A DNA stretch of 64,000 nucleotides from Mucilaginibacter pankratovii. GTDB lineage: Bacteria; Bacteroidota; Bacteroidia; Sphingobacteriales; Sphingobacteriaceae. Both the position numbers and the translations under genes were made by a program. Each line of letters opens with the position of its first letter. Position 1 is the first letter of the stretch. The stretch is from positions 558,001-622,000 of the forward strand of contig NZ_JACWMY010000002.1 in NCBI RefSeq assembly GCF_014773265.1. The letters run 5' to 3'. Below are positions 54,339-63,779 of the stretch, piece by piece. The notes beneath the pieces are model-generated. The model did not search any database. It was not told where the DNA came from and saw nothing but the letters and a program-made list of their open reading frames with translations.

Positions 54339-57300
54339 TTAGTAGCTGGACACGTTCATTTGTTTTTTTGCCATCTCTAAATGGATCTTTGCGCCGGCGT
54401 GTGCGGCATCCAGTTGCAGCACTTTTGTAAACATTTCTGTTGCGGCATCAAAATCCTCCAGCCCAAGCAAACCCAAGCCTTGTAAAAAGCTGGTATGGCA
54501 CAGGTTCCGCAGATTCAGGTCATCATCAAAAATGAGCAGGTTGGGCAGCGATACCGCGAAGTAGTCGATCTTTACAACATCGTTTGCATGGGCTTTGCCG
54601 TAAGCCAACAGTTTATTAAAGATGCTTTTCGCCCGTTCCTTATCGCCCAGTTTATTCCAGCTCAGGCCCTGGTAAAAGATCTTATCGGGTTGCTGGTCGT
54701 TATAAAAAACAGCGGCAGAAGGCTCATCCAAGCCAACGGTCGACTGGCTAAAAAAAGCTTTAGCTTCATCAGCCTTATTTAAACCTTCATAGGCGCAGCC
54801 CAGCCAGTAGTCGATATCGTTTTCCTGCGTGCCGTATAATTTACCTTCCCCTAAGTTATGAGGATAGCTTTTGGCCTGGTTGAGATAGGCAATAGCTTTT
54901 TCAAAACCACCATCTTCTATAGCTTGTTTAGCCAGTTGTATTAAACTAAAAATATACTGCCCTGATGCCTTGCCCTCGCCCCCTTCCCATGGGTGGAACT
55001 GGCGCTGCATCAGAAGACCTAAGGCTTTATCATATTCGCCCAGCAGGTTATAAAGCGTTACCCGCTCTAAATAAACATCGTCACGCTGCTCCGCTACCGG
55101 CAGGTGGTCTTCCAAAAATTTAAGGCGCACACTTACCGGGTAGTTTAAGCGCTTATAAAGCTGATCCAGTTCCATCAATACGCGGGCATCGGTGGTATCC
55201 AAAGCAAATGCTTTTTCAAAATACTTCAGCGCTTTCTCAGCATCGTTTTGCTTGTTAAAATAGGCTATCGCCAAATTCCTGAACACGGTTGGGAATTGGG
55301 CATCCAGCTTAGCGGCTTTCTCCCAATAGCCGAGTGCATCGTCGTATTGGCGTTTATCGTAAAACAGGTTGCCGAGGTAATATGGCGCTTTGGCATCTGA
55401 TGGATTTAGCTCCATGGCCAGCTGCAGTATTTTCACCTCATCCAACCGGTTCGGGAAACACAGGTACGGGTCGGCAGCGGCGGCTTTTTCAAACCATTTT
55501 TGAGCTTCTTCTTTCAGTCCATTTTTATGGTTTATATAGCCCAGGCTGTAGTAAACCATCGGGTTATTACCCTGTTCTTTTAAAGCCAGTTGCAACAGTT
55601 CATCAGCTTCGGTATATAACCCAGCGGAAGCGTAATCGAGGGCGTATTCAATAAAATTCTGGTCATCGTTCCTGCTCAAAGCCAATAGTTCATCCAGGCT
55701 TTCGGCGGCTTTCTCCATATTGCCGTCCAGCTTATAAAGTTGCATTTTTTCAAAAACGGCCCCAAGGTTAAAGCTATCGCGCTCCAGTGCTGCATCGACT
55801 ACTTTAAAGGCTTTATCCAATTGTTGAAGATTGCGCAGCGCGGCAATTTTGATCACATAGGCCTTGCTGTTGTTGGCATTCCTGTCCAGCGATTGGCTGA
55901 TATGGTCAAGCGCCAATGCAAAGTGCCCGCGGGCTGCATCGGTCTTTGCTACTTCAAAAAAGCCGCTATCCTTCCAGGCGTTGCTCCAGGTAGCTTTGTA
56001 GAAAACGGTGTAAGCTTCGTCTGTTTTATCCTGATATTTCAAACACAAGCCAAGGTTGTAGTATGGCTCGCTGTCGTATGGATTTGGGTTGCGCTGGATG
56101 CTGGTTTCTACGGCCTTCCTCAAAAATGGTTCCGCTTTGGCAAACTGCCCTTTGCGGATATACCATTTACCCAGAGCGTTGTTATTGCGGATATCTCCCG
56201 GTTCGCGGCGGAGTGCTTCCTCGTAATAAGGCACCGGCGAAAACGTGGCATGGCGGTATTGCTCCAAATGTTGTGCCGTTAAAAACAATTGCTCAACGCT
56301 CTCCACATCCGCAGGTTCCAAAGCAGGCTTTGCCGGGATAGGCATCTCGTTCTTTTTGTTCTTGGCAGGTTCGTAGCGCAGCACCTCGCGGCTATCTTGC
56401 GTGATAATCAACAATAATTCCTGTTCGTTCAAACCTGCATCAACAGTAATGTCCTTAACAAAGACGGCTTCAGGCGTAAGCGTTGCGGTATGTGTCAGCA
56501 GATCTTCGCCTTTGTAGCTAAGGCTGATCTGCAGACCTGGTTGCGCCGAGGTTACCTGCACTTTAAGCGTTACCTTATCGCCGGTTTTGCTGAGCGCCAA
56601 CAAAATATCCTTCGATGCATTTTTCACCATACCTAACTCGCGGTAGGGCAAAAAGTACTGGGTAAAGGTTTTCTCTTCGTTGGGCATCAGCCAGCTAAAA
56701 TCGGGTTGGTTATCGGTGAAAACGCCTGTCATCAGTTCGATATACGGGCCGTCCTCATCGGTGAGGTTCCTGTCCCAGGCCTGGCCGAAATCGCTGTGGC
56801 CCCAGGTCCATTGTTTTTTACCGGGAGATACATGGTGATTGGCCACATGCAGCAGACCGGCTTCGCTATCGTGCTCGTAGCCGCCAACAAAATCATAATC
56901 AGAATTGATGGCCATGTACGAGGTTGGCACCGGGATATTTTTATACATCGAGATATCCGTGCCCGGGGAATAATCCACCTTGTAATACGTGCCGGTTGCG
57001 ATGGGGAAATCAGATACATCGCGCTTGCCATGGTCAAACACCGCGTTCACATCCGGCGGGAATACCGATTGGTAATAGTCGTTCACCTTTACTGCGGGGT
57101 TGGCCCACCATAAAAAGGTTTGCGGCAGGGCCGAGCGGTTAAACAGCTTTGCTTTTATTTCGATATAGGCCGTATCCGGGTGCAGGGTAAAACCCGCCAT
57201 CCCCTTGGTATGGAACATCCGCTCCACCTCGTTCACCCAAACGGTTTTGCTGCCATCGGCGTGTTCTTCCAATTTATAATCAACCGGATCGAAAGTGCTT

Positions 57301-57680
57301 GGGCGATGGTGCTGCGGCCAGTTAAACTCAATACCGCCCGAGATCCATGGCCCAGTAAGGCCAACCAAAGCCGGCTTAATTACCTGGTTATGGTAAATGA
57401 AATGGCGCTGTTTAATTTTATCGAAAGCGGTTTGAATACGCCCGCCCAATTGCGGCAGTATCATCACCTTGAGGTACTTGTTCTCGAGGAATAAGGCAGT
57501 GTACGCCTTGTCCTCTTTTTCATCAGCAATTTTTTCGATAACGGGGTTTGGGTAAACCACCCCGCTGCTGCCCTGGTAAACCCGTTTTTCGAAAAACATA
57601 GGGTTTTTATCCGGTTTGCCAACACCGTACGTAGGGATAATTACTTGCTCTTCCCAAACGGAAACAGATGAATTTTGCAT
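54339..57680 (-). CDS. DUF5107 domain protein with TPR repeats
   Basis: A 1,113-residue cytoplasmic-type protein (no signal peptide). Residues about 20-395 form the DUF5107 beta-rich domain, which reads like a galactose-mutarotase-type supersandwich: YLKVMILPQLGGRIQTAFDK, GPWISGGIEFNWPQHHRPST, WWANPAVKVNDYYQSVFPPD and DGPYIELMTGVFTDNQPDFS. Residues about 480-1105 are many TPR units (RNNNALGKWYIRKGQFAKAE, EPYYNLGLCLKYQDKTDEAY, NPMVYYSLGYINHKNGLKEE, and others). The mutarotase-like fold beside sugar enzymes suggests a carbohydrate-active or carbohydrate-sensing role. It lies 15 bases after the sugar porter gene. Conserved acidic and His residues in the first domain are candidates for catalysis, but the function is not known to me. 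Confidence 0.8.
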   Translation of the reverse strand: MQNSSVSVWEEQVIIPTYGVGKPDKNPMFFEKRVYQGSSGVVYPNPVIEKIADEKEDKAYTALFLENKYLKVMILPQLGGRIQTAFDKIKQRHFIYHNQVIKPALVGLTGPWISGGIEFNWPQHHRPSTFDPVDYKLEEHADGSKTVWVNEVERMFHTKGMAGFTLHPDTAYIEIKAKLFNRSALPQTFLWWANPAVKVNDYYQSVFPPDVNAVFDHGKRDVSDFPIATGTYYKVDYSPGTDISMYKNIPVPTSYMAINSDYDFVGGYEHDSEAGLLHVANHHVSPGKKQWTWGHSDFGQAWDRNLTDEDGPYIELMTGVFTDNQPDFSWLMPNEEKTFTQYFLPYRELGMVKNASKDILLALSKTGDKVTLKVQVTSAQPGLQISLSYKGEDLLTHTATLTPEAVFVKDITVDAGLNEQELLLIITQDSREVLRYEPAKNKKNEMPIPAKPALEPADVESVEQLFLTAQHLEQYRHATFSPVPYYEEALRREPGDIRNNNALGKWYIRKGQFAKAEPFLRKAVETSIQRNPNPYDSEPYYNLGLCLKYQDKTDEAYTVFYKATWSNAWKDSGFFEVAKTDAARGHFALALDHISQSLDRNANNSKAYVIKIAALRNLQQLDKAFKVVDAALERDSFNLGAVFEKMQLYKLDGNMEKAAESLDELLALSRNDDQNFIEYALDYASAGLYTEADELLQLALKEQGNNPMVYYSLGYINHKNGLKEEAQKWFEKAAAADPYLCFPNRLDEVKILQLAMELNPSDAKAPYYLGNLFYDKRQYDDALGYWEKAAKLDAQFPTVFRNLAIAYFNKQNDAEKALKYFEKAFALDTTDARVLMELDQLYKRLNYPVSVRLKFLEDHLPVAEQRDDVYLERVTLYNLLGEYDKALGLLMQRQFHPWEGGEGKASGQYIFSLIQLAKQAIEDGGFEKAIAYLNQAKSYPHNLGEGKLYGTQENDIDYWLGCAYEGLNKADEAKAFFSQSTVGLDEPSAAVFYNDQQPDKIFYQGLSWNKLGDKERAKSIFNKLLAYGKAHANDVVKIDYFAVSLPNLLIFDDDLNLRNLCHTSFLQGLGLLGLEDFDAATEMFTKVLQLDAAHAGAKIHLEMAKKQMNVSSY

Positions 57681-57695
57681 GTTATATATAATAGT

Positions 57696-59039
57696 TTAAT
57701 GTCTTATTAAATTGTCTTCCAGTTCTTCCAGGGTTTGCCCCTTAGTTTCTTTCACCTTTGCTTTTATAAACAAAAAGCCCGCCAGGCAAATACCCGCGTA
57801 CAGGTAAAACGGCCCGTAGGTACCCAGTATCTTAGCCAGTATTGGAAAGGTAAATACGAGGATAAAATACGCCCCCCAAAGCGACACGATGGCAACAGAC
57901 GAAGCCACACCCCGGATTTTATTCGGGAAGATCTCGGAGATAAGCACCCAGGTAACCGGCGCAAGCGAGATAGCATAGGTGCTTATCGCCAGCAACACAA
58001 CCATAGATACCAGCCCGGCAGGGAATTGATTTTGTAGCAGCACGGCCAGTACAATGTACAGGATAGCCAGGCCTAATGAGCCCCATAACATCAGCGGGCG
58101 GCGGCCCAATTTATCTACCTGCCACATGGCCAATAGCGTAAACACCAGGTTTACCACGCCAATAGCAACAGTTTCGAATAACTGCCTGTTGAGGTTTGCC
58201 CCTACCGATTCGAAAATGGTGGAGGTATAATTAAACACCACGTTAATGCCGCAGAACTGCTGAAAAACTGCCAGCGTAACCCCAACCACAACAGCCGGGC
58301 GAACAGCCTTTTCAAACACCATGGCGTATGATTGTTTTGTAGCCCCAACCAGTGATTTTTCAACCGCTTTAAAGGTCATATCTGCAAAATCCGGTGAGCC
58401 GATTTTGTTGAGGATCAGCTTTGCCTTTTCAGGCTGACCTGCCTTCATCAGCCACCTCGGGCTTTCGGGCAACCAGGTAACGCCTATTAAAAATACTGCC
58501 GATGGTACCACGCCCAGGCCAAACATCCAGCGCCACGAATCGGCGCCATGGTCGGCAAGGAAATAGTTAACCAAGTTGGTAACCAATATACCTATCACCA
58601 CCGTAAGCTGGTTAATAGCCACATTGCGGCCGCGCACTTCGGCCGGCGAAACTTCGGCTATGTACATGGGGCAAAGCATAGAAGCCATACCTACGCCAAT
58701 TCCCGCTGCAAAGCGCAACACCAAAAAATAGGTTAAGGATGCCGAGAACGCTATACCGATAGATGATACCGCGAAAATTAATGCCGCAATGATGAGCCCG
58801 GGTTTGCGGCCATATTTATCGGCAATATTGCCTGCAAGCAGGCAACCCACAATACAGCCCAAAGCCAGCGAGCCTGTTAAGAAACCCTCCCATACCGGTG
58901 TAAGCGCGAATTGTGTGCGCAAAAAGGGTAAGGCGCCGGAGATGACCGCGAAATCGAACCCGAATAAGTACCCGCCGAGTGCCGAGATAAAGGAAATGCC
59001 GATAATATAACTGCTGTTAAAGCTTTTGGAACTGCTCAT
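57696..59039 (-). CDS. MFS sugar porter
   Basis: A 447-residue twelve-helix proton symporter of the XylE/GalP/AraE group, moving a monosaccharide or small oligosaccharide into the cytoplasm. The sugar-porter motifs are present: FGFDFAVISGALPFL in helix 1, DKYGRKPGLI after helix 2, PMYIAEVSPAEVRGR, PESPRWLMKAG after helix 6, QQFCGINVVFNYTSTIF in helix 7, DKLGRRPLML and the ending PETKG-like VKETKGQTLEELE. It stands between the GH-D-like enzyme and the DUF5107 gene. Galactose, glucose or melibiose are all possible loads. Confidence 0.93.
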   Translation of the reverse strand: MSSSKSFNSSYIIGISFISALGGYLFGFDFAVISGALPFLRTQFALTPVWEGFLTGSLALGCIVGCLLAGNIADKYGRKPGLIIAALIFAVSSIGIAFSASLTYFLVLRFAAGIGVGMASMLCPMYIAEVSPAEVRGRNVAINQLTVVIGILVTNLVNYFLADHGADSWRWMFGLGVVPSAVFLIGVTWLPESPRWLMKAGQPEKAKLILNKIGSPDFADMTFKAVEKSLVGATKQSYAMVFEKAVRPAVVVGVTLAVFQQFCGINVVFNYTSTIFESVGANLNRQLFETVAIGVVNLVFTLLAMWQVDKLGRRPLMLWGSLGLAILYIVLAVLLQNQFPAGLVSMVVLLAISTYAISLAPVTWVLISEIFPNKIRGVASSVAIVSLWGAYFILVFTFPILAKILGTYGPFYLYAGICLAGFLFIKAKVKETKGQTLEELEDNLIRH

Positions 59040-59093
59040 TTTTAGGTTGTATAAGTTTAACTGGTGGCATAATATTACTATTTATTTTGATGA

Positions 59094-61349
59094 TTATTTT
59101 ACCGGAACTAATTTCAGCATCACTCCATCACCCGGAGCGGATGTAATGACAAGCTCCTGTGCATCAGCCGCTAATTCGCTAATTACACTATCATTCATAA
59201 AATCGCGCAATTCGTATTTCTTCTTCGCGTCAAGGTGCAAATCGCCCCGGTTGAATACCTGTTTAAAATCTTTTTTCAGATCGAAATTGAACAGAGCTAC
59301 CATCGAGGTATCACCCGGCAGGTAAAAAGACAACTGCTGATCGAAGCTTTCGCCATCGGCGGTTTTAATAGGGGTAAATGCCTTCGGGTCACTGAAAAAT
59401 TTGGCTATATTTTCATTGTTTAAAAATGTTTGTGCGCGGTAAGCGGCTATAGGGTTGCGGTAATCAGACCCGTCCCCCAAAATACTGCCCATCACCATCA
59501 TGGCGTACAGGCGCACCTTTATCTCCTGCTCGTTCAGGTCGAGGTTGCGCTGGAAGTTTTTCATGATGCTTACATCCAGGTTGGTATAGGGGAATAACGT
59601 TCCCTGGATCCAGCCCATGTGTGAGCCTGTTGCCAGCGATGACTCTGTACTGCCCCATCCCGGGAAGCCTTTCTGATCATCGCGCAGGTGCGAATAAACA
59701 TCTGTTGATACAAACCTGGTATGCGCATACTGGTGCGGAAAAAGCGGGGAAATAGCCTGGGTGATAAAAATATCCTTACCCATGATGGAATCTACCAAAT
59801 GCCGCAGGGTTTTCATGCCATAGTTATAAGCTTGCATCCCGGTGCGCACCTTCGGATCGTAACGTTTTGTGGTTTCCAGCGCCCCGGCGGTTAAAAAATC
59901 TATTTTAATAAATTTAGCGTTGATGGCCTTTGCCTTATTTAATTGCTGAATGATGTATAACCGGATAGCCGGATGCGATGGATCCATGGCATAAGCGCCC
60001 CATTGTCCATCTTTGTACATAATGGGCTTACCATTCTTGTCGTGCAGTAAAACGTCCTCCAGCAGGTAATCAGAGCCGGGTACCTTGTGCCCTTTGATAT
60101 TATCTTTCCAGCTCCACATGGCAAAGGGGATAAAGTAAAAGCCCATTTGCTGTCCATTCTTGTTGCCATACTCTCCAATTTCTTTTAGAACTTCGGTGGT
60201 GTAGATACCCTGATCGTAGGAATCGACGCTGAGCACCGGTTTTGAATAAGCGCTGAAGTTGGGCATCGAATGCAGAAAATCGGAGACTTGGTGTACCGCC
60301 GGTGGCATCATCACCTTTTCGTAACCCAGCACGCCTTCTACTCCAAAGCTGTTCCAGTATACCGGTGCCGGGGCCTGCCAGGTTTGCCTGCCGTTGATGA
60401 TGGAGTTTACCCTGCCATAATCCTTAAATGTTTCGTGCAGATCATCCGAGCTGCTGATATAAATTGTGGGCGAGCTCACCGTTTGGACAAGCGCGGTACC
60501 GTGTTGTGTATGGTCATGCGTGCCATCCAATCCGCCGTAGCCCGACTTCAACGAGGGGTTATCCTCCGTAGCTACACCGCCAAAAACGTTTAGCGAATCT
60601 ATATAGCCCGATTCTGTGGCGGTTTGATAACTAAGGCCGGTTTTCCAGAAATCATGCTCAACGCTGCCGATAACCAATCCGGAGTTTTTCAACTGGTCGT
60701 AAACCGCTAAAAATTCATAGCTGATGCCCTTGCTTTTTGGCTCGGCGCCTTTTGGCCAATGCCTTTCCAGGGTAGGTGTCCAATCATCGTTATCAAAAGG
60801 TACATCCAGTATGCGGGGCTCTGTCCCCGGGATAAAAAGCTTGCCTTTGTTAACAGGAAGGATGGCTATAGGACTAATATTTCTCGTTTCGATAGGCTTA
60901 CCGGCCGACGTGGCACTTGCTTTTACCAGCGCGTAATGCTTTCCCTGGTAAAGCGTAAATCGCTGGGTGATACTGATATCGTGCTGTGCATCGCTATGCT
61001 TAACCGTAAGACGTAAGCCCTTGCCCACCTGGTCGCTTACCGGTTCAACGGTACAAGTATGGTTAGATAATGCCGTAGTTGACAAGTATCCTGAATTTAC
61101 ATCCTGAACGTACGCCACCGCATTATCTATATGCGCGCCATTGCCGAATACGTAATTCACCATCCCGGTTTTTTTATCAACCGATATTTTTACCTGCGGG
61201 TTGCTGATAGAAGTATTATCGGTTCTTTTTTGAAGTTCCTGGGCCTGCAGGCTTCCGCCCAAAAAAGTTAAAACGAACAGGGCGATCAACCTGAACGGCC
61301 CGGTTTGCGTTATTTTAAAATTGCTTATTGTGGTATTGAAATACGGCAT
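59094..61349 (-). CDS. Clan GH-D-like exported glycoside hydrolase (putative alpha-galactosidase)
   Basis: A 751-residue exported protein (signal ending near GGSLQAQ). An N-terminal beta-supersandwich (about 50-330) is followed by a TIM-barrel-like part. The strand FIKIDFLTAG holds Asp484, aligned with the K-x-D nucleophile of GH27/GH36 enzymes; RFVSTDVYSH holds Asp550 as a possible acid/base. The 66-residue distance is close to the 69 of the neighbouring GH36. Overall similarity to ordinary GH36 is weak to the eye: the nucleophile strand is KIDF rather than KWDC and the barrel opens SVDSYDQGIYTTEV. It is the first gene of the run facing the AraC regulator. Specificity may be alpha-galactoside or another alpha-linked sugar. 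Confidence 0.65.
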   Translation of the reverse strand: MPYFNTTISNFKITQTGPFRLIALFVLTFLGGSLQAQELQKRTDNTSISNPQVKISVDKKTGMVNYVFGNGAHIDNAVAYVQDVNSGYLSTTALSNHTCTVEPVSDQVGKGLRLTVKHSDAQHDISITQRFTLYQGKHYALVKASATSAGKPIETRNISPIAILPVNKGKLFIPGTEPRILDVPFDNDDWTPTLERHWPKGAEPKSKGISYEFLAVYDQLKNSGLVIGSVEHDFWKTGLSYQTATESGYIDSLNVFGGVATEDNPSLKSGYGGLDGTHDHTQHGTALVQTVSSPTIYISSSDDLHETFKDYGRVNSIINGRQTWQAPAPVYWNSFGVEGVLGYEKVMMPPAVHQVSDFLHSMPNFSAYSKPVLSVDSYDQGIYTTEVLKEIGEYGNKNGQQMGFYFIPFAMWSWKDNIKGHKVPGSDYLLEDVLLHDKNGKPIMYKDGQWGAYAMDPSHPAIRLYIIQQLNKAKAINAKFIKIDFLTAGALETTKRYDPKVRTGMQAYNYGMKTLRHLVDSIMGKDIFITQAISPLFPHQYAHTRFVSTDVYSHLRDDQKGFPGWGSTESSLATGSHMGWIQGTLFPYTNLDVSIMKNFQRNLDLNEQEIKVRLYAMMVMGSILGDGSDYRNPIAAYRAQTFLNNENIAKFFSDPKAFTPIKTADGESFDQQLSFYLPGDTSMVALFNFDLKKDFKQVFNRGDLHLDAKKKYELRDFMNDSVISELAADAQELVITSAPGDGVMLKLVPVK

Positions 61350-61699
61350 TTACGGTTGTTGTTTTTTATCAGGTCCCCCCGTCAAACTTTAAAGCCCCGT
61401 TTAATGGCAGGCATAAAAGCTGATTCCTTAGCACATTTTATTTCGCGGCAATTACGCAAGCGGAAATAATACAAAGCATTAACAGGATCGGTATCGCTAA
61501 TTGGTTACGGTGTAAATGTCACAGATTAAAGAGGATAATAAAATAGGTAATGTTACGGACTTGATGGACTTTATTACGGTTTACCTGTTTTTATTAAATT
61601 TATTGCGGGATGCTGATATATTAATATTTTTTATCAATGTTTGTATCCAGGGCGTTACCAATTACCCTGAAGTTTACATCATAATACACCTTTATTAGC
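61350..61699. promoter_or_regulatory. Divergent control region of the alpha-galactoside genes and AraC gene
   Basis: A 350-base gap between divergent starts. GGTTACGGTGTAAATG at 61503-61518 matches the site at 51928. TAATTGGTTAC at 61498-61508 and GTTACCAATTA at 61654-61664 are inverted copies (10 of 11) about 156 bases apart. A GTTTACA unit lies near 61673. These are candidate sites for the AraC-type protein, perhaps with looping. No clear -7 element was found. Confidence 0.4.
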
Positions 61700-62644
61700 A
61701 TGGCAAAAAGCACTGTAATACGTCGCAGAGATGGTTTTGAGGGACAAAAACTGATTGTGCTGCCAAAAAAAATAATCACGAATTTTTTAAGTAAGGATTT
61801 AGTTACCAAACAGATATACATCACCGATATTGGCTACTACCCAAAAGCCATGCACCATTACGCCGAACGCCCGCATGGTATTAACCAGCATATTATTATT
61901 TATTGCACCGAGGGCTACGGCTGGTTAGAGATCAACAAGAAAAAAGTAGAAGTATCGCCTTCGCAGTTTATAGCTATCCCGGCCAACACGCCGCACAGGT
62001 ACGCGGCCAATATGGATAAACCATGGACTATCTACTGGATTCACTTTAAAGGCGAGATAGCTTCCTTTATTTTGGAACTTATCCTGAAGAACTCCGAAAA
62101 CTATAAGCCGTATTTGTCCTTTAATGAGAACCGGATTAAGCTGTTCGAGGATATCTGTTTTAACCTGGAAAAAGGGTATAGCAGCGATGCCCTGCGCTAC
62201 GTGAATATGATCTTTTCGCACTTTTTATCATCGCTGATATACGAGGATAAATTTAACCAGGTGGATGATAAGCCTGCTGATAACGATATGGTGGAAAAAA
62301 CCATTCGGTATATGCAGGACCATATCAATACCATGATACGGCTTGATGACCTGAGCGGTTATGCCAGGCTTTCCACATCGCATTACTCCGCTATTTTCCG
62401 GGCGAAGACGGGATATTCCCCCATCGAATATTTTAACCAACTGAAAGTTCAGAAGGCATGTCAGTACATCTCGTTCACCACCATGTCTATCAAAAACATC
62501 GCTTTAAGCCTTGGGATAGAGGACCAGTATTATTTTACCAGGATGTTCACCAAGTTGATGGGCATCTCGCCAAACGAATACAGAAAGAAGGTTAAAGCAA
62601 GCCCCGGAAACAGCGAGGATACGGCTTCCGGGGCTAAACGTTAA
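61700..62644 (+). CDS. AraC/XylS-family transcriptional regulator (MelR/RafR-like)
   Basis: A 314-residue one-component regulator. The cupin sugar-binding part (about 35-165) contains HIIIYCTEGYGWLEINKKKV, PSQFIAIPANTPHRYAANMD and PWTIYWIHFKGE, close to the N-terminal domains of raffinose/melibiose regulators. The C-terminal double HTH spans about 200-300, with IRLDDLSGYARLSTSHYSAI and the signature IALSLGIEDQYYFTRMFTKL, MGISPNEYRKK. Divergence from the GH-D-like gene and the linked GH36, porter and galM genes make it the likely activator of that run. The last codons form a GC hairpin (62600-62635). Confidence 0.92.
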   Translation: MAKSTVIRRRDGFEGQKLIVLPKKIITNFLSKDLVTKQIYITDIGYYPKAMHHYAERPHGINQHIIIYCTEGYGWLEINKKKVEVSPSQFIAIPANTPHRYAANMDKPWTIYWIHFKGEIASFILELILKNSENYKPYLSFNENRIKLFEDICFNLEKGYSSDALRYVNMIFSHFLSSLIYEDKFNQVDDKPADNDMVEKTIRYMQDHINTMIRLDDLSGYARLSTSHYSAIFRAKTGYSPIEYFNQLKVQKACQYISFTTMSIKNIALSLGIEDQYYFTRMFTKLMGISPNEYRKKVKASPGNSEDTASGAKR

Positions 62645-62650
62645 ACAGTT

Positions 62651-62839
62651 TTACGAATGCGAAGGAAGGTTTCCGAAGCCCCCGGCTAAAGTTCCCTTAC
62701 GCTTACTTACCCAGCTATTGATCATTCCGCAGCTTTGAGGATTAGGCTCAAACTGGGCCGCCGCGATTGAAAACATCGAAAAAATGGCAACAAAGGCGGT
62801 TAACAACCGCTTTTGTGCATCTTTAATTAACTGGCTCAT
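62651..62839 (-). CDS. Tiny exported protein, unknown
   Basis: A 62-residue frame starting at the ATG 62839, 22 bases after the DUF1223 stop and in the same direction, so probably co-transcribed. It begins with a basic segment (MSQLIKDAQKRLLTAF) and a hydrophobic core ending IAAAQ, a good type I signal peptide; the remaining 33 residues have one Cys. Small genes of this shape can be real or the remnant of a longer gene. A longer frame from 62884 would overlap the DUF1223 gene and lose the signal at the N terminus. Confidence 0.45.
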   Translation of the reverse strand: MSQLIKDAQKRLLTAFVAIFSMFSIAAAQFEPNPQSCGMINSWVSKRKGTLAGGFGNLPSHS

Positions 62840-62861
62840 ATAAACTATTTTTAAGGTTGAA

Positions 62862-63656
62862 TCACAGGGTTGGTGCGGCGGCACTCAGACTGGCTCGGCC
62901 GGCGGCTGTGATCAAACCTGTTTCGGAATTTTGGATCAGGCCGATAATTTCCCAGTCCTTAGAGTTGAAGCCAACGGGCAGATCGATCTGTTTTGTGCCT
63001 TTTTTGCCGGCCGGCAAATCAATAGCGTAAAGCTCATGCACGATCTGCGCATGTGAGAGGGTACGGCCCGCATTCTCGCCTTTTTTTACAACACTAAGGG
63101 CATGTTTCTGTACGACGGCAATCATAAGCTGGCTGTTAGCAGCATCGCCTGTAACCTGATAATCAAGGTCTAATTTTGCGGAGGATTGCTTACCCTGCAA
63201 GTTTAAGGATGCCGGTGCAGGAGTATTTAAGGCCTCTTTAATGGCGGCGTTTATCGCCGGCTCGTCCGATCCCACAAATTCCGCTCTGCCGTTGAAAATC
63301 ACCTGGGGCGTATATACCTGGCCGGCAAACTGGCGGCTGTATTGGTATTGGCGTTTGCTGTATTCGGGCTTGCTGAATACGTCTTTCCAGCCAAGGCGGT
63401 TCCAATAATCTACATGGTAAGCTAAAACGTATACCGGCTTGTCCCCGGCTTCTTTTTGCACACGGGCAAGCACCTCGTCGGCAGGCGGGCAGCTGGAGCA
63501 TCCCTCGGATGTAAATAGCTCTAAAACGGCGAAGCCGCTTCCGGTAGCGGGCAGATCTTTTTTATTTTTTACGGGGGCCTTTTTATCAACGAAGGCCGCG
63601 GCAGAAAGCATGCACACCGCTAAGGTGCATATGGTTGCGATGATTGGATTTTTCAT
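62862..63656 (-). CDS. DUF1223-family exported thioredoxin-like protein
   Basis: A 264-residue exported protein (signal around residues 1-22, near SAAAFVDK). The DUF1223 fold starts with VLELFTSEGCSSCPPADEVL, containing a C-x-x-C pair (Cys53, Cys56) in thioredoxin position. It continues VLAYHVDYWNRLGWKDVFS, TPQVIFNGRAEFVGSD, with a C-terminal beta domain. A periplasmic redox or metal-handling role is often supposed but unproved. It is a separate unit from the sugar genes. Confidence 0.85.
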   Translation of the reverse strand: MKNPIIATICTLAVCMLSAAAFVDKKAPVKNKKDLPATGSGFAVLELFTSEGCSSCPPADEVLARVQKEAGDKPVYVLAYHVDYWNRLGWKDVFSKPEYSKRQYQYSRQFAGQVYTPQVIFNGRAEFVGSDEPAINAAIKEALNTPAPASLNLQGKQSSAKLDLDYQVTGDAANSQLMIAVVQKHALSVVKKGENAGRTLSHAQIVHELYAIDLPAGKKGTKQIDLPVGFNSKDWEIIGLIQNSETGLITAAGRASLSAAAPTL

Positions 63657-63779
63657 ATCTTTTGGATTTTGTTATGATCCAAAAGTACCTGCCGACGGCG
63701 TCAAAACTAAGTGAAAACAGGCTCAGTTGGACACATCCGCACCTCAACCGGGACAAAGTGGGCGCGAAAATGCAGGCAA

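Noticed and set aside
62600-62635. AGCCCCGGAA/TTCCGGGGCT hairpin at the end of the AraC gene
   Set aside because: It lies within the last codons and has no T-run. It may help end transcription, but evidence is too thin to call a terminator.
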